From contig DAOUKT010000024.1 of NCBI GenBank assembly GCA_034421015.1, forward strand, positions 1-64,000: 64,000 bases of DNA, written 5' to 3'. Both the position numbers and the translations under genes were made by a program. Every line of letters begins with the position of its first letter. The first letter of the stretch is position 1. Below are positions 8,984 to 17,872 of this stretch, piece by piece. The DNA is from DAOUJW01 sp034421015. GTDB lineage: Bacteria > Chloroflexota > Dehalococcoidia > Lucifugimonadales > UBA2985. The notes under the pieces were generated by a model. It ran no database searches. It saw only the letters and a list, made by a program, of their open reading frames with translations, and was not told where the DNA came from.

Positions 8984-9877
8984 ATGCAGGAGCCTTTGAC
9001 CGTCTTCTGGCTGGGAGATGCCCGGTGCAGCGACCCCTCGCTGGTGGGTGGGAAGGCCGCCAACCTGAGCGTCCTGGCCGGGAGCTACACCGTTCCGCCC
9101 GGATTCGCCCTCACCTCGGAGGCGATGGACCGGGCCATCAGGAGCGGGTTCAACGTCGAGACAACCACCGTCGACGGCCACCTGATCCCGGAGGACCTGT
9201 ACAAGCTCATCTGCGAGGCCTACCGCGCCCTCTGCGACCTCTGCGGCCAGGACCAGGTAAGCGTGGCGGTCCGCTCGTCGGCTTTGGATGAGGACGGCGC
9301 ATCGACTTCATTCGCGGGCCAGCACGCCACGTTTTTGAACGTATCCGGCGAGCAGGAAGTGGCCGGCGCCATAGCCCGGTGCTGGCGCTCGGCCTTCAGC
9401 GCGCCCGCTCTGTACTACAGGAGCCGGCAGGGCCTCGACTCTGACATCATTGGCATGGCGGTGCTGGTGCAGCAGCTTCTTCCTGCGGAGGTGTCCGCGG
9501 TGGCGTTCGGCGCCAACCCCGTCACGGGGAACCGGGATGAGGTCATGATCAACGCCAGTTGGGGCCTTGGTGAGAGCATAGTCGCGGGCACGGTGACCCC
9601 GGACACCTTCGTCGTTCGCAAGTCAGACCTTGCCGTCACAGCCTCGGACATAGGCGACAAGTCCGTCATGACTGCGCCTGTCTCGGGCGGCGTTGGCGAA
9701 ATCGACGTGCCGGAGCATCTGTGGGGCCGTCCGTCGCTCAATGATGAGCAGATAACCGAAGTGGCCCGCCTGGCCGTTGAACTGGAAGCCCGGATGGGCT
9801 GGCCCGTCGACATCGAGTGCGCCTACTACGAGGGGTCTCTCTACCTGCTCCAGTGCAGGCCCATCACAACCCTCTGA
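8984..9877 (+). CDS. PEP/pyruvate-binding (ATP-grasp) domain protein
   Basis: A 297-residue stand-alone PPDK N-terminal domain. Family features are GGKAANL near the start, VAVRSSALDEDGASTSFAGQ (nucleotide loop) and the C-terminal DIECAYYEGSLYLLQCRPI. It should bind ATP and pass phosphate to a histidine domain, which this chain lacks but the divergent gene at 7204-8748 has. ATG 8984 is preferred because the family similarity starts just after it; AGGAGG near 8940 is too far away and a GTG at 8879 is also in frame, so the start is uncertain. The 235-bp divergent spacer should hold both promoters. Confidence 0.82.
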   Translation: MQEPLTVFWLGDARCSDPSLVGGKAANLSVLAGSYTVPPGFALTSEAMDRAIRSGFNVETTTVDGHLIPEDLYKLICEAYRALCDLCGQDQVSVAVRSSALDEDGASTSFAGQHATFLNVSGEQEVAGAIARCWRSAFSAPALYYRSRQGLDSDIIGMAVLVQQLLPAEVSAVAFGANPVTGNRDEVMINASWGLGESIVAGTVTPDTFVVRKSDLAVTASDIGDKSVMTAPVSGGVGEIDVPEHLWGRPSLNDEQITEVARLAVELEARMGWPVDIECAYYEGSLYLLQCRPITTL

Positions 9878-10063
9878 CAACCCAACCGGCGCGCACCTCG
9901 CCTTGATTGCGGCCTCGTATGCCCTGTATAGCCTCATGCTGTAGAATACTGTGGTACAGAAACGCCAGGCGTCGGGCCGACTGCCTGCTGCCCGTGGCCC
10001 GGAGAGATCGCCATCCAACTCGAACAGACCAGTCGCTATCGCTGGGTCATCCAGGGCTCCATA

Positions 10064-11227
10064 ATGCCCTTGCACTTCGCCATGGGCCTCAACCTCTTCG
10101 CTCCCGCGCCCATGTTCCCCATCATCATAGATGACTACGGCCTGAGCAGGGGCGCCGTCAGCCTCCTGATGGTGGTAGCCTTCACCACATTCACGGTTTC
10201 CCTGATCCCGGGCGGCATCATAACCACCAGGCTCGGCACGAGGAGGGCCATCCTGCTGAGCGGCCTGCTCATGTCTTTCGGCTTGCTCGCGCCCGCAACA
10301 TCTAATCTCCTTGCCATGCTGCCACTGCGGGTGGCGTTTGGCGTGGGCAACGCGATCCTGCTGCCCGCCACCGCCGCCCTCATCGTGCAGTGGTTCAAGC
10401 CGGGCGAGCGTCCCGTGATGAACGCCGTCATGCTCGCGTTCCAGGGTGCAGGCGTTGCGACGGCGATGTTCCTCAGCGTTCCCCTGGCGGAGGCCCTTGA
10501 GTGGCAGAACGTGCTCATGGCGTACGGAGCGATGGCGTCCGCGGGAACCGTATTGTGGCTGGCCCTCGGACGCTCCGCTCAGTCCGACTCGACCCCCGGC
10601 GAGCCCGCGTCTGTACGGGCGATATTCGGCGTGCTGCGGGAGAGGAACACGTTGCTGCTGGCCCTTGCCTTTGTAGGACCCTTTGCAATGTTCATCGGCT
10701 ACAGCTCATGGCTGCCCACCTACTACAACGAAGTGTTCGAGATGCCCCTGCAGCAGGCGACTTCCCTTCTGGCGCTGCTCCCCCTGATGGGGATCGTCGT
10801 GAACCTGCTCTCGGGGTTTCTCCTGGCGCGCCTGGGGCTGCACAGGCCGCTGCTCATAGCGCCCGGCCTGCTGTTTCCCATAGGCGCATTCGGGGCATTC
10901 TACTTCAACAACGTTCCGATAATCGTGGCTGCGATTGTGGCGCTTGGGTTCTCATTCTGGCTGTTCCTGCCCACCGCCCTGACCATTGCAATGGAGCTGC
11001 CCGGCGTGACCTTGGAAAAGGTCGCCCTGGTGACCGCCGCCGCCCTGACCATAGGCAACGCATCCACCGTGGTCTCGCCCCTTCTGGTGGGCATAGTGAC
11101 AGACATGCTTGGGACCTACGTGCCGATGCTGTCGGCGCTGGCGATATTCTCCTGCACCGCGGCCATAGCAGCAATCAAGCTGCCGGAGACCGGCCACAGG
11201 GCCAGGCGGCCTCTTCAGACGAGATGA
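10064..11227 (+). CDS. MFS transporter (cyanate/CynX-like family)
   Basis: 387 residues, about eleven to twelve hydrophobic helices, with the MFS-type loop GGIITTRLGTRRAIL between helices 2 and 3 and a central charged loop (SAQSDSTPGEPASVRAIFGVLRE shortened here in my reading). It resembles CynX/NNP-type carriers, but the substrate is unknown. ATG 10064 falls inside what looks like the first helix: the frame is open back to 9932 and reads sensibly (SRYRWVIQG) but contains no ATG, GTG or TTG before 10064. The gene ends 14 nt before the nucleotidase gene, so they are probably cotranscribed. Confidence 0.8.
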   Translation: MPLHFAMGLNLFAPAPMFPIIIDDYGLSRGAVSLLMVVAFTTFTVSLIPGGIITTRLGTRRAILLSGLLMSFGLLAPATSNLLAMLPLRVAFGVGNAILLPATAALIVQWFKPGERPVMNAVMLAFQGAGVATAMFLSVPLAEALEWQNVLMAYGAMASAGTVLWLALGRSAQSDSTPGEPASVRAIFGVLRERNTLLLALAFVGPFAMFIGYSSWLPTYYNEVFEMPLQQATSLLALLPLMGIVVNLLSGFLLARLGLHRPLLIAPGLLFPIGAFGAFYFNNVPIIVAAIVALGFSFWLFLPTALTIAMELPGVTLEKVALVTAAALTIGNASTVVSPLLVGIVTDMLGTYVPMLSALAIFSCTAAIAAIKLPETGHRARRPLQTR

Positions 11228-11241
11228 AAGGAGAAAACACG

Positions 11242-13620
11242 ATGCACCACAGACGCTTCTGGATTCCAGTCCTGGCAGCCCTCGCGCTCCTGCTTACCAT
11301 TTCCTGCGGAGACTCCGACTCTTCAGAATCCCAGGAGATTGCGGAGCTTCAAAGCTCCGTCGACACCCTGCAGCAGGAGGTCGAGTCCCTGAGAGCGGAC
11401 GTGGCCGGTCTGGCGCAGGAATCAGCAGGCCAGCCCCCGGACGACGCGTCGGGCCAGGTAATGGCGCTTTCGGAGTCCGTGGACGCCATCGCCCAGGCCA
11501 CCGCCGACCTGGAGGAGCGAGTGGCCGCCTTGAGCTCCGCAGATGACGGGGACTACGAGCAGATCGCTGAACTCCTGACGGGTCGAATTGACGAGCTGAC
11601 GGCCCGCATCGACGCTATAGCCGCGGGTATACGCAGCCTGGATGAGGAGACCTTCACACTGCAGCTGCTGCACACCTCTGACATGGACGGCTACGCCGGC
11701 GCGCTGTCAAATGTTGAGAGCTTCTCCGCCATCCTGGACGGCTTCCGGCGGCAGTTCCCCCACAACACCCTGGTCCTGAGCTCAGGAGACAACTACATCC
11801 CCGGCCCCAGCTACTACGCCGCCAATGACGAGTCAACCGTTCCGGTGCTGGGCGTGCCCGGGGACGGACGCGGCGATATCGCACTGCTGAACGCAATGGG
11901 CTTCCAGGCCTCCGCCCTGGGCAACCACGAGCTTGACCGGGGCCCGGGCGCGTTCGCTGCGTCCATTGCCACGGAGACCGAAGGCGGCTTCACCTACCCC
12001 GGCGCCATGTTCCCGTACCTGTCCAGCAACCTGGTGTTTGCCGCCGAAGACGAACTGGCAGGCCTCGTTGTGAGGGATGGGCAGGAGGCTTTTCTTGCAG
12101 CCGGCGGGCTTGCGGGGAGCGCCGTCATCACCATCGGCGGCGAGCGCGTCGGAGTCCTGGGAGCCACCACTCCGGCGCTGAAGAGCATCACCGGCGCAAG
12201 CGGCATCGACGTGCTGCCCGCAGACCCGGATGACATTGACGCGCTGGCGGCAGCCATCCAGCGCGGCGTGGACGCGCTGGTGGGCCAGGGCATCAACAAG
12301 ATAATCCTGCTGGCGCACATGCAGAGTTTGGATATCGAGACTGATCTGGCAACCAGGCTGGTGGACGTTGACATCATAGTCTCAGGCGGCTCCAACACCA
12401 TCCTCGCGGACTCCACGGACCGCCTGCGCACCGGAGACGTGGCCGACGGGACTTATCCCCTGCACTTCGAGTCCCCAAACGGCGAGCCGGTGCTCCTGGT
12501 GAATACCGACGCCGATTACCGGTACCTGGGGCGGCTGGTGGTGGAGTTCGACGCGCAGGGTGTGGCTATGCCCGACTCCATAGACCCCTACGTGAGCGGC
12601 GCGTACGCGACGGACAGGCAGGGTGGCCAGGCGCTCCCCGGCAAGCCCATTGCTGAGGTGACGCGCATCGCCGAGACCCTGAGGGACGTTCTGCGCGTCC
12701 GGGACGGCAACATAGTGGGCAGGACAAGCGTCTACCTGGCCGGAGACAGGCAGTTCGTGCGCACCCAGGAGACCAACCTGGGCAACCTCACCGCCGACGC
12801 GAACCTGTGGTACGCCCGCCTGTTTGACCCTGAGGTGGCCGTCTCCCTGAAGAACGGCGGAGGCATTCGCAGCAGCATTGGCATCCGGGTACAGTCCCAC
12901 GGAACAACCAGCCCGGAGGACGTGGAGCGCCTGCCGCCTCCGGCCAACCCGGACACCGGCAGGGAAGAGGGTGACATCTCCCAGTTCGAGATTCAGAGCA
13001 CGGTGCGCTTCGACAACGGCCTGGTGATCATTCCGGTCACCGCCGGGGAACTGGCGCGACTGGTGGAGCACGGCGTGGGATTCGAGGGTGTGGGTGAGGC
13101 GACCGTCGGCCGGTTCCCCCAGGTCGGCGGAATGCGCTTCAGCTTCGACCCCAACGCGCCGGCCGGCCATCGGGTCATGTCCCTGGCTATCGTGGATGAT
13201 GACGGCCGCGTCGTCGATCGCGTTGTCGAGAATGGAGCGCTGGCCGGAGACCCTGAACGACTTATCAAGGTCGTTACCTTGGACTTCCTGGCCAACGGCG
13301 GCGATGGCTACCCGTACCCGCTCCCCGGCGCCGGGCGCGTCAACCTGGCGGGGGAAACCGGACAGCCCAACGCCCCTGATCCTGACTTCCCCGACACCAA
13401 CGGGAACGGCGTCCTGGATGACGCCGTTGAGATAGACCCCGGCCTCGTTGACTTCGGAAGGCCGGGCGCGGAGCAGGACGCCCTTGCCGAGTACCTGGCC
13501 CACTTCCACAGCGATACCCCCTTCGATGCCGCCGAGACTCCGCCGACGGAGGACCGTCGCATCCAGGACCTCAGCGTTCCCGGGAACCGGGACACCGTCT
13601 TTGAAGAGGAGGGCCCTTAG
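11242..13620 (+). CDS. 5'-nucleotidase/UshA-family metallophosphoesterase lipoprotein
   Basis: 792 residues. A signal peptide ends in a lipobox (LLTISC, Cys near residue 20), followed by a heptad-rich coiled coil to about residue 130. The metallophosphoesterase domain comes next: HTSDMDG, SSGDNYIPGP, GNHELDRG, LLAHMQ and SGGSNT. The C-terminal nucleotidase domain has KNGGGIRSS. It probably hydrolyses nucleotides or related phosphate esters outside the membrane. The usual D-x-H at the first metal site reads D-M-D here. ATG 11242 has AAAGGAG eight bases upstream. A long frame continuing 5' to 10501 is only a shadow of the MFS gene. Confidence 0.88.
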   Translation: MHHRRFWIPVLAALALLLTISCGDSDSSESQEIAELQSSVDTLQQEVESLRADVAGLAQESAGQPPDDASGQVMALSESVDAIAQATADLEERVAALSSADDGDYEQIAELLTGRIDELTARIDAIAAGIRSLDEETFTLQLLHTSDMDGYAGALSNVESFSAILDGFRRQFPHNTLVLSSGDNYIPGPSYYAANDESTVPVLGVPGDGRGDIALLNAMGFQASALGNHELDRGPGAFAASIATETEGGFTYPGAMFPYLSSNLVFAAEDELAGLVVRDGQEAFLAAGGLAGSAVITIGGERVGVLGATTPALKSITGASGIDVLPADPDDIDALAAAIQRGVDALVGQGINKIILLAHMQSLDIETDLATRLVDVDIIVSGGSNTILADSTDRLRTGDVADGTYPLHFESPNGEPVLLVNTDADYRYLGRLVVEFDAQGVAMPDSIDPYVSGAYATDRQGGQALPGKPIAEVTRIAETLRDVLRVRDGNIVGRTSVYLAGDRQFVRTQETNLGNLTADANLWYARLFDPEVAVSLKNGGGIRSSIGIRVQSHGTTSPEDVERLPPPANPDTGREEGDISQFEIQSTVRFDNGLVIIPVTAGELARLVEHGVGFEGVGEATVGRFPQVGGMRFSFDPNAPAGHRVMSLAIVDDDGRVVDRVVENGALAGDPERLIKVVTLDFLANGGDGYPYPLPGAGRVNLAGETGQPNAPDPDFPDTNGNGVLDDAVEIDPGLVDFGRPGAEQDALAEYLAHFHSDTPFDAAETPPTEDRRIQDLSVPGNRDTVFEEEGP

Positions 13621-13622
13621 AC

Positions 13623-14051
13623 ATGGCAGACGAACCGATTCCCCCGGTAGGGCGTCGGGCCGACAACCCGGACACACTCGCCCCGGACGGCTCCGAGATA
13701 CGCCTGCTGCTGGGAGCGACCGAGGCCGCAACCAGGGCGTCCCTGGTAGAGGTCGGGCTGGAGGCAGGCCAGGTGTCCCGTCCCGTGTGGCACCGCAGCG
13801 TTGAGGAGCTTTGGTACGTGCTGCGCGGCGGCGGGAAGGTGTGGCGCTGCCCTCCCGACCGGGACCCTTCTGGCGTGACGCCCGTGGACGTCGGCCCGGG
13901 AGTCGCGCTGGTGATCCCTACGGGTTGGAGCTTCCAGTTCGCGGCGGGAGCCTCTGGGCTGACGTTCCTGTGCTATACGTCGCCCCCGTGGCCCGGCGAG
14001 GACGAGGCGCAGCCCGCGTCCTTCGGAGGGCTGGGAGCGCCTACGGTCTAG
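13623..14051 (+). CDS. Cupin-domain protein
   Basis: 142 residues forming a single beta-barrel cupin. Motif 1 is degenerate (WHRSVEELWYVLRGGGKV), and motif 2 appears as GVALVIPTGWSFQF. The metal is possibly bound by His and Glu of motif 1; substrate unknown. It starts 2 nt after the nucleotidase stop, so it is the last gene of the MFS-nucleotidase-cupin operon. Confidence 0.8.
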   Translation: MADEPIPPVGRRADNPDTLAPDGSEIRLLLGATEAATRASLVEVGLEAGQVSRPVWHRSVEELWYVLRGGGKVWRCPPDRDPSGVTPVDVGPGVALVIPTGWSFQFAAGASGLTFLCYTSPPWPGEDEAQPASFGGLGAPTV

Positions 14052-14067
14052 GCCTGGCCTTTCCCTG

Positions 14068-14496
14068 CTATTCAGCCTCGCACCAGAGGCGGCAGCCTGT
14101 GACGCCCAGGGTGATGGGCACAAGGGTGTCCACTATCGCCCAGATATTCCACGCCGGGTCGTTGCCGTCCAGGCTGTCACCGCCGAGGGCCAGCAGCGAG
14201 AGCCAGTTGTGCATGAACAGAATCGCCGTGGCGACCGTCGCGTAGAAGAGGATGGAGGCGTCCAGGTACCGGCGGGTAACCGATCCGTCCAGGTCGCGCT
14301 CGCTCTCCTCCCGCTTGTTGGCGTAGTTGAAGACAAGCGCAAGAGCCAGTCCCAGGAACATCAATGCGTCCAGGACGTACCACACCGACATCACGTCGAT
14401 GGAATCTACCAGGAAATTGTTGATGATGAAGTAAACCGCTACCGCCGCGCCCACCAGTACAAGATACGCCCCAACCAGTCTCTTCAGCCCTGCCAT
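14068..14496 (-). CDS. Four-helix membrane protein, unknown function
   Basis: 142 residues with four predicted helices (about 8-28, 38-58, 82-102 and 117-135) joined by short loops, one highly charged (NKREESERDLDG). Not recognised as a named family. ATG 14496 sits four bases after a strong AGGAGG, so expression is well supported. It converges on the cupin gene, ending 16 nt from it. Confidence 0.7.
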   Translation of the reverse strand: MAGLKRLVGAYLVLVGAAVAVYFIINNFLVDSIDVMSVWYVLDALMFLGLALALVFNYANKREESERDLDGSVTRRYLDASILFYATVATAILFMHNWLSLLALGGDSLDGNDPAWNIWAIVDTLVPITLGVTGCRLWCEAE

Positions 14497-14663
14497 CACA
14501 CCTCCTTTGCCTTCCGCGTTTGGCCGTTCATTGGTCAGGAGCGGCCCCTTGCCCAGTCAGGATTCCATATCTCAATAATGAAATGGGCTTGGGCGCTGAC
14601 CCGTCAATCCGGGTGTGCCCAAGCCCATCACGCTTGGCTAATCGTAGGGCGCCGGCAGGCGAC

Positions 14664-15314
14664 CTAGTACAGCTGTGGGTGCAGAGACGTGGCTATGGAC
14701 ATCTCAATGTCGCGGATAGCCTTGGTCATGGCCTGGCCAATGAGGTCCAGCTTGCGCACCTGGTCAATCCGGGGCGCCGCCGTCTCCAACTCCTTGCTGG
14801 AAAGCAGCTCGCTGAAGATGCCGCAGGCGTGGGCAAGGGAGATGATGACTATGTCCCGGGGGTCCGGGACCTCGTCGCTGAACAGCACCTCCATGATGCG
14901 CAGCTTCACCTCGCGCTCCACCTTGCCGTCGATGGCCGGGTAGCGCCTGGAGCGGAACACCCACATGAAGCGGTCGTCCCTGGACTCCAGCACGCCCACA
15001 TTGACGAGCCTGGACAGGGACTCCTGGAGAAATGCCTCGCCGCGAGCGGCCGTGCGCTCAATCCAGTACCGGGCGTTCTGCTGTTCGCCGCTGGCTGCAA
15101 TGTCGGCCAGCACCGAGTCGAGCATGCTGTCCCCAAGGGGCGTGGAGTCGACCAGCACCAGGTTCTCCAAGTCCGTATCTATACGGTACTCCAGCGCCAG
15201 GTCCATCAGCACGCCGCCCGCCAGGGCGTAGTTGAGAGACCAATTGGGCACACGTGCGAATCTGCCGTCGTCGTCAAGCAGAAGCAGGGTTATTTCCTCG
15301 GCGAATCTGAGCAT
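14664..15314 (-). CDS. GPP34 (Golgi phosphoprotein 3-like) family protein
   Basis: 216 residues matching the bacterial GPP34 fold: an N-terminal segment with LRFAEEITLLLLDDDGR, a Gly-rich turn LAGGVLMDLALEYRI, and a basic/aromatic patch VFRSRRYPAIDG. In eukaryotes GOLPH3 binds phosphatidylinositol-4-phosphate; the bacterial role is unknown and membrane association is inference. GAGGTGACG precedes ATG 15314. It is probably monocistronic, with a 167-bp gap to the membrane-protein gene. Confidence 0.85.
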   Translation of the reverse strand: MLRFAEEITLLLLDDDGRFARVPNWSLNYALAGGVLMDLALEYRIDTDLENLVLVDSTPLGDSMLDSVLADIAASGEQQNARYWIERTAARGEAFLQESLSRLVNVGVLESRDDRFMWVFRSRRYPAIDGKVEREVKLRIMEVLFSDEVPDPRDIVIISLAHACGIFSELLSSKELETAAPRIDQVRKLDLIGQAMTKAIRDIEMSIATSLHPQLY

Positions 15315-15476
15315 ATCGTCACCTCATTCCTAATACGCTTTCTTGTCTCTCTACCTATCATTATAGAGTATAAACGTACCTCCTTCAACATCACGGCCCG
15401 TCGCGGCAAGACCCGGCTCAACCCACTGGAGTAATCTCCTCCGCGGTCGTAGAATATCATTGAAGCGAGGTAATCA

Positions 15477-16046
15477 ATGCATAGACCAATATCAAGCTCC
15501 GCTGCCCATCGCCCCCGGTCGAAAGCCGCCGCTACCGGGAAATACGCCGTGCGTCTGGCGGCTTTGCTCGTCGCGCTGGCGGCGGTCGTCGCCTGCTCGC
15601 CATCACCCGCCGGGAGCGAGACCACACCCGTCGGCGCTGCCTCCCCTACCCCGGAGCAGAGGACCGGCCAGCAGATATTCGCCTCCACCTGCTCCGCCTG
15701 CCACGGGGTCGGAGGAGAGGGCCAGCCCAACTGGCACATCCCCAAGGCGGACGGCATCCTTCCCGCGCCTCCCCTGAACGGCGACGGCCACACCTGGCAC
15801 CACCCGGACGGCTGGCTGTACCAGGTTGTCAGCCAGGGCGGCCGGATACAGGAAGGGCCGAGCGTGCCCAACTTCAGGAGCGGGATGCCCGCCTTTGGGG
15901 ACACCCTCACCCACCAGGAGATCATCGACGTGCTGACCTACGTCAAGAGCCTCTGGGAGGACAAGATGAGCCGCAGCGGCCTGATCATCAAGGAGGCCCA
16001 GGCCTTTGTCAGCGAGGCCGACCCGTTCCCGGTGAGCGGTAACTGA
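15477..16046 (+). CDS. Membrane-anchored mono-haem cytochrome c
   Basis: 189 residues. An N-terminal hydrophobic segment (about 24-40) ends in VVAC, so this is either a lipoprotein or an anchored signal. A low-complexity linker leads to the haem site CSACH near residue 75, and the axial Met is likely in RSGMPAFGD. The C-terminal helix (HQEIIDVLTYVKSLW) is typical of class I cytochromes c. Probably an electron carrier at the outer face of the membrane, fitting the oxidase assembly genes at 61-64 kb. ATG 15477 has a GAGG-like site upstream. Confidence 0.87.
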   Translation: MHRPISSSAAHRPRSKAAATGKYAVRLAALLVALAAVVACSPSPAGSETTPVGAASPTPEQRTGQQIFASTCSACHGVGGEGQPNWHIPKADGILPAPPLNGDGHTWHHPDGWLYQVVSQGGRIQEGPSVPNFRSGMPAFGDTLTHQEIIDVLTYVKSLWEDKMSRSGLIIKEAQAFVSEADPFPVSGN

Positions 16047-16218
16047 CCGTCGCCTCCCTTCCTGACAGCCCTCCCCGTCCGCTCCCAAACAGACCTCGCG
16101 GTCATGCCCTGGCAGTCTTTGTACTACCTCGTCTAGCAAGGCTCTATGAGATAGTGTAACATGGGAGCCATCCTAGCAGGTTTTCCGCCCGTGCCGGCGG
16201 ATTTCGCAGGAGGCCCAG

Positions 16219-17598
16219 ATGAACGCACTTGCTAATCGCAGACGAACGGTGATGGCGGCAGGCATTGCGCTTCCGGCGATTGGATTCTTCCTGGCGCGGC
16301 CTTACGTCGCCCAAGCCCAGGGCGTCGACCAGGAGACGCAATTCATCCTCAACACCTTTATGTTCCTGGTCTGGGGCGCGCTCATCATGTGGATGTGCGC
16401 CGGGTTCACCATGCTGGAGTCCGGGGCCGTGCGCACCAAGAACGCCTCCATGATATGCCTCAAGAACATCGGCATATACTCAATTGCTGGCCTGGCCTAC
16501 TTCTTCGTTGGCTACAACCTCATGTACGTCGACGTTGTGGAAGTAATCGGCTCCTTCAAATTCCTTTACGGGCCTACGGCCGACGAAATCGCCCTTGTAG
16601 GCGGAGACGCCGGCGCCGCGGCCAGCGTGATTGAGAGCGGCTACTCCACAATGTCCGACTGGTTCTTCCAGATGGTCTTTGTGGCGACTGCCGCGTCGGT
16701 CGTGTCCGGCGCCATCGCAGAGCGCATCAAGATATGGTCGTTCCTGCTGTTCACCCTTCTCCTTACGGCCATCATCTACCCCGTCGTGGGAGCGTGGACG
16801 TGGGGCGGCGGATGGCTCAGCGAGTTGGGTTTCCAGGACTTTGCCGGTTCCACCATAGTGCACAGCACCGGCGGCTGGGCAGCCCTGGCGGGAGTGTGGC
16901 TGGTGGGCCCGCGGCTGGGCAAGTACCGCGGCGACGGCAGCGTCAGGCCAACCCCTCCCTCCAATGTGCTGGTGGTGACCTTGGGCGTCTTCATCCTCTG
17001 GCTTGGCTGGTTCGGCTTCAACGGCGGCTCGCAGCTGGCCCTTGGTAGCGCAATGGACGTGGTGGCGATGAGCCACGTGCTGGTCAACACCAACCTTGCA
17101 GCGGCGGCCGGGGTGGTGGCTGCACTGGTGGTGTCGCGGCCCATTCTGGGTCGCATGGACCTGTTCGCAGGCCTGAACGGTGCGATTGCCGGGCTGGTCT
17201 CCATCACGGCAGGGCCTGCCATCACCGACCACTACTGGGCCGTCATCGTGGGGGCAATTGGCGGGATAATCTGCACGGCCGGTCTGAAGCTGCTGGAAAG
17301 AGTCAAACTGGACGACGTAGTCGGAGCGATACCCGCCCACCTGATGGCTGGTATTTGGGGCACCCTCGCCGTTTCCTTCACGTCCGGCGGCCAGTTCCAC
17401 GTACAGCTGCTGGGCGTGGTTTCCGTTGGAGCATTCGTGTTCGCGACGGCCTGGCTGGTGTGGAAGGCTATGGCCCTGACGATTGGCCTCCGGGTGTCAC
17501 AACAGGTGGAGCGGCTGGGCCAGGACGTGGGAGAGCTGGGCATAGAGGCGTACCCTGAGTTTGTGCTCATGCCGGATGACCTGGAGGACGACGACTAG
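16219..17598 (+). CDS. amt: Ammonium transporter (Amt/MEP/Rh family)
   Basis: 459 residues, eleven helices plus an N-terminal hydrophobic segment that may be a cleaved signal (residues 8-35). Family marks are MLESGAVRTKNASM and the two pore histidines in VHSTGGWAALAG and PAHLMAGIWGT. It conducts ammonium across the membrane for assimilation. AGGAGGCCCAG precedes ATG 16219. No PII (glnB/glnK) gene is adjacent, which is unusual for Amt. Confidence 0.96.
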   Translation: MNALANRRRTVMAAGIALPAIGFFLARPYVAQAQGVDQETQFILNTFMFLVWGALIMWMCAGFTMLESGAVRTKNASMICLKNIGIYSIAGLAYFFVGYNLMYVDVVEVIGSFKFLYGPTADEIALVGGDAGAAASVIESGYSTMSDWFFQMVFVATAASVVSGAIAERIKIWSFLLFTLLLTAIIYPVVGAWTWGGGWLSELGFQDFAGSTIVHSTGGWAALAGVWLVGPRLGKYRGDGSVRPTPPSNVLVVTLGVFILWLGWFGFNGGSQLALGSAMDVVAMSHVLVNTNLAAAAGVVAALVVSRPILGRMDLFAGLNGAIAGLVSITAGPAITDHYWAVIVGAIGGIICTAGLKLLERVKLDDVVGAIPAHLMAGIWGTLAVSFTSGGQFHVQLLGVVSVGAFVFATAWLVWKAMALTIGLRVSQQVERLGQDVGELGIEAYPEFVLMPDDLEDDD

Positions 17599-17716
17599 CG
17601 ATCGGGCGCTGCCCGCCTCCGATCTCAGGAACCTTTGCAGTTATGCGAAGGAGCTTATCGTTACACCCGCGAAAACAGACCTTCGCGTAACTCCAATTGG
17701 CGCGCGCCCTCTTCGT

Positions 17717-17853
17717 CACTCCTGCGGAAGGAGACCTTTGCGCAACTATGGCAGCATATTGGAGGCAATACGTTTATCGTCATTCCCGCGAAAGCGGGAA
17801 TCTATTTCCTTCTATATCAGACACCCTGGATTCCGGCTTCCGCCGGAATGACG
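17717..17853 (+). repeat. Composite two-hairpin intergenic element, copy 1
   Basis: A conserved lead (GGAGACCTTTGCGCAACTA, then GGAGGCAATACGTTTATCGT) is followed by hairpin one, ATTCCCG/CGGGAAT at 17782-17801, a spacer (CTATTTCCTTCTATAT), and hairpin two, ATTCCGGC/GCCGGAAT at 17830-17849. The same order, inverted, is found at 35090-35227, 52291-52452 and 60815-60902. The 274-bp spacer between amt and the next gene holds nothing else, apart from what may be a decayed second lead near 17640-17700. Confidence 0.8.
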
Positions 17854-17872
17854 CGGCAGATGTCCCAGTCTC

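Noticed and set aside
10501..11241. 5' extension of the nucleotidase frame across the MFS gene
   Set aside because: Out-of-frame reading of the MFS gene; the real start at 11242 has a ribosome site and signal peptide.
12382..13731. Long minus-strand open frame (449 codons) opposite the nucleotidase gene
   Set aside because: High-GC antisense shadow: no domain similarity, no ribosome site, and the plus frame is a clear enzyme.
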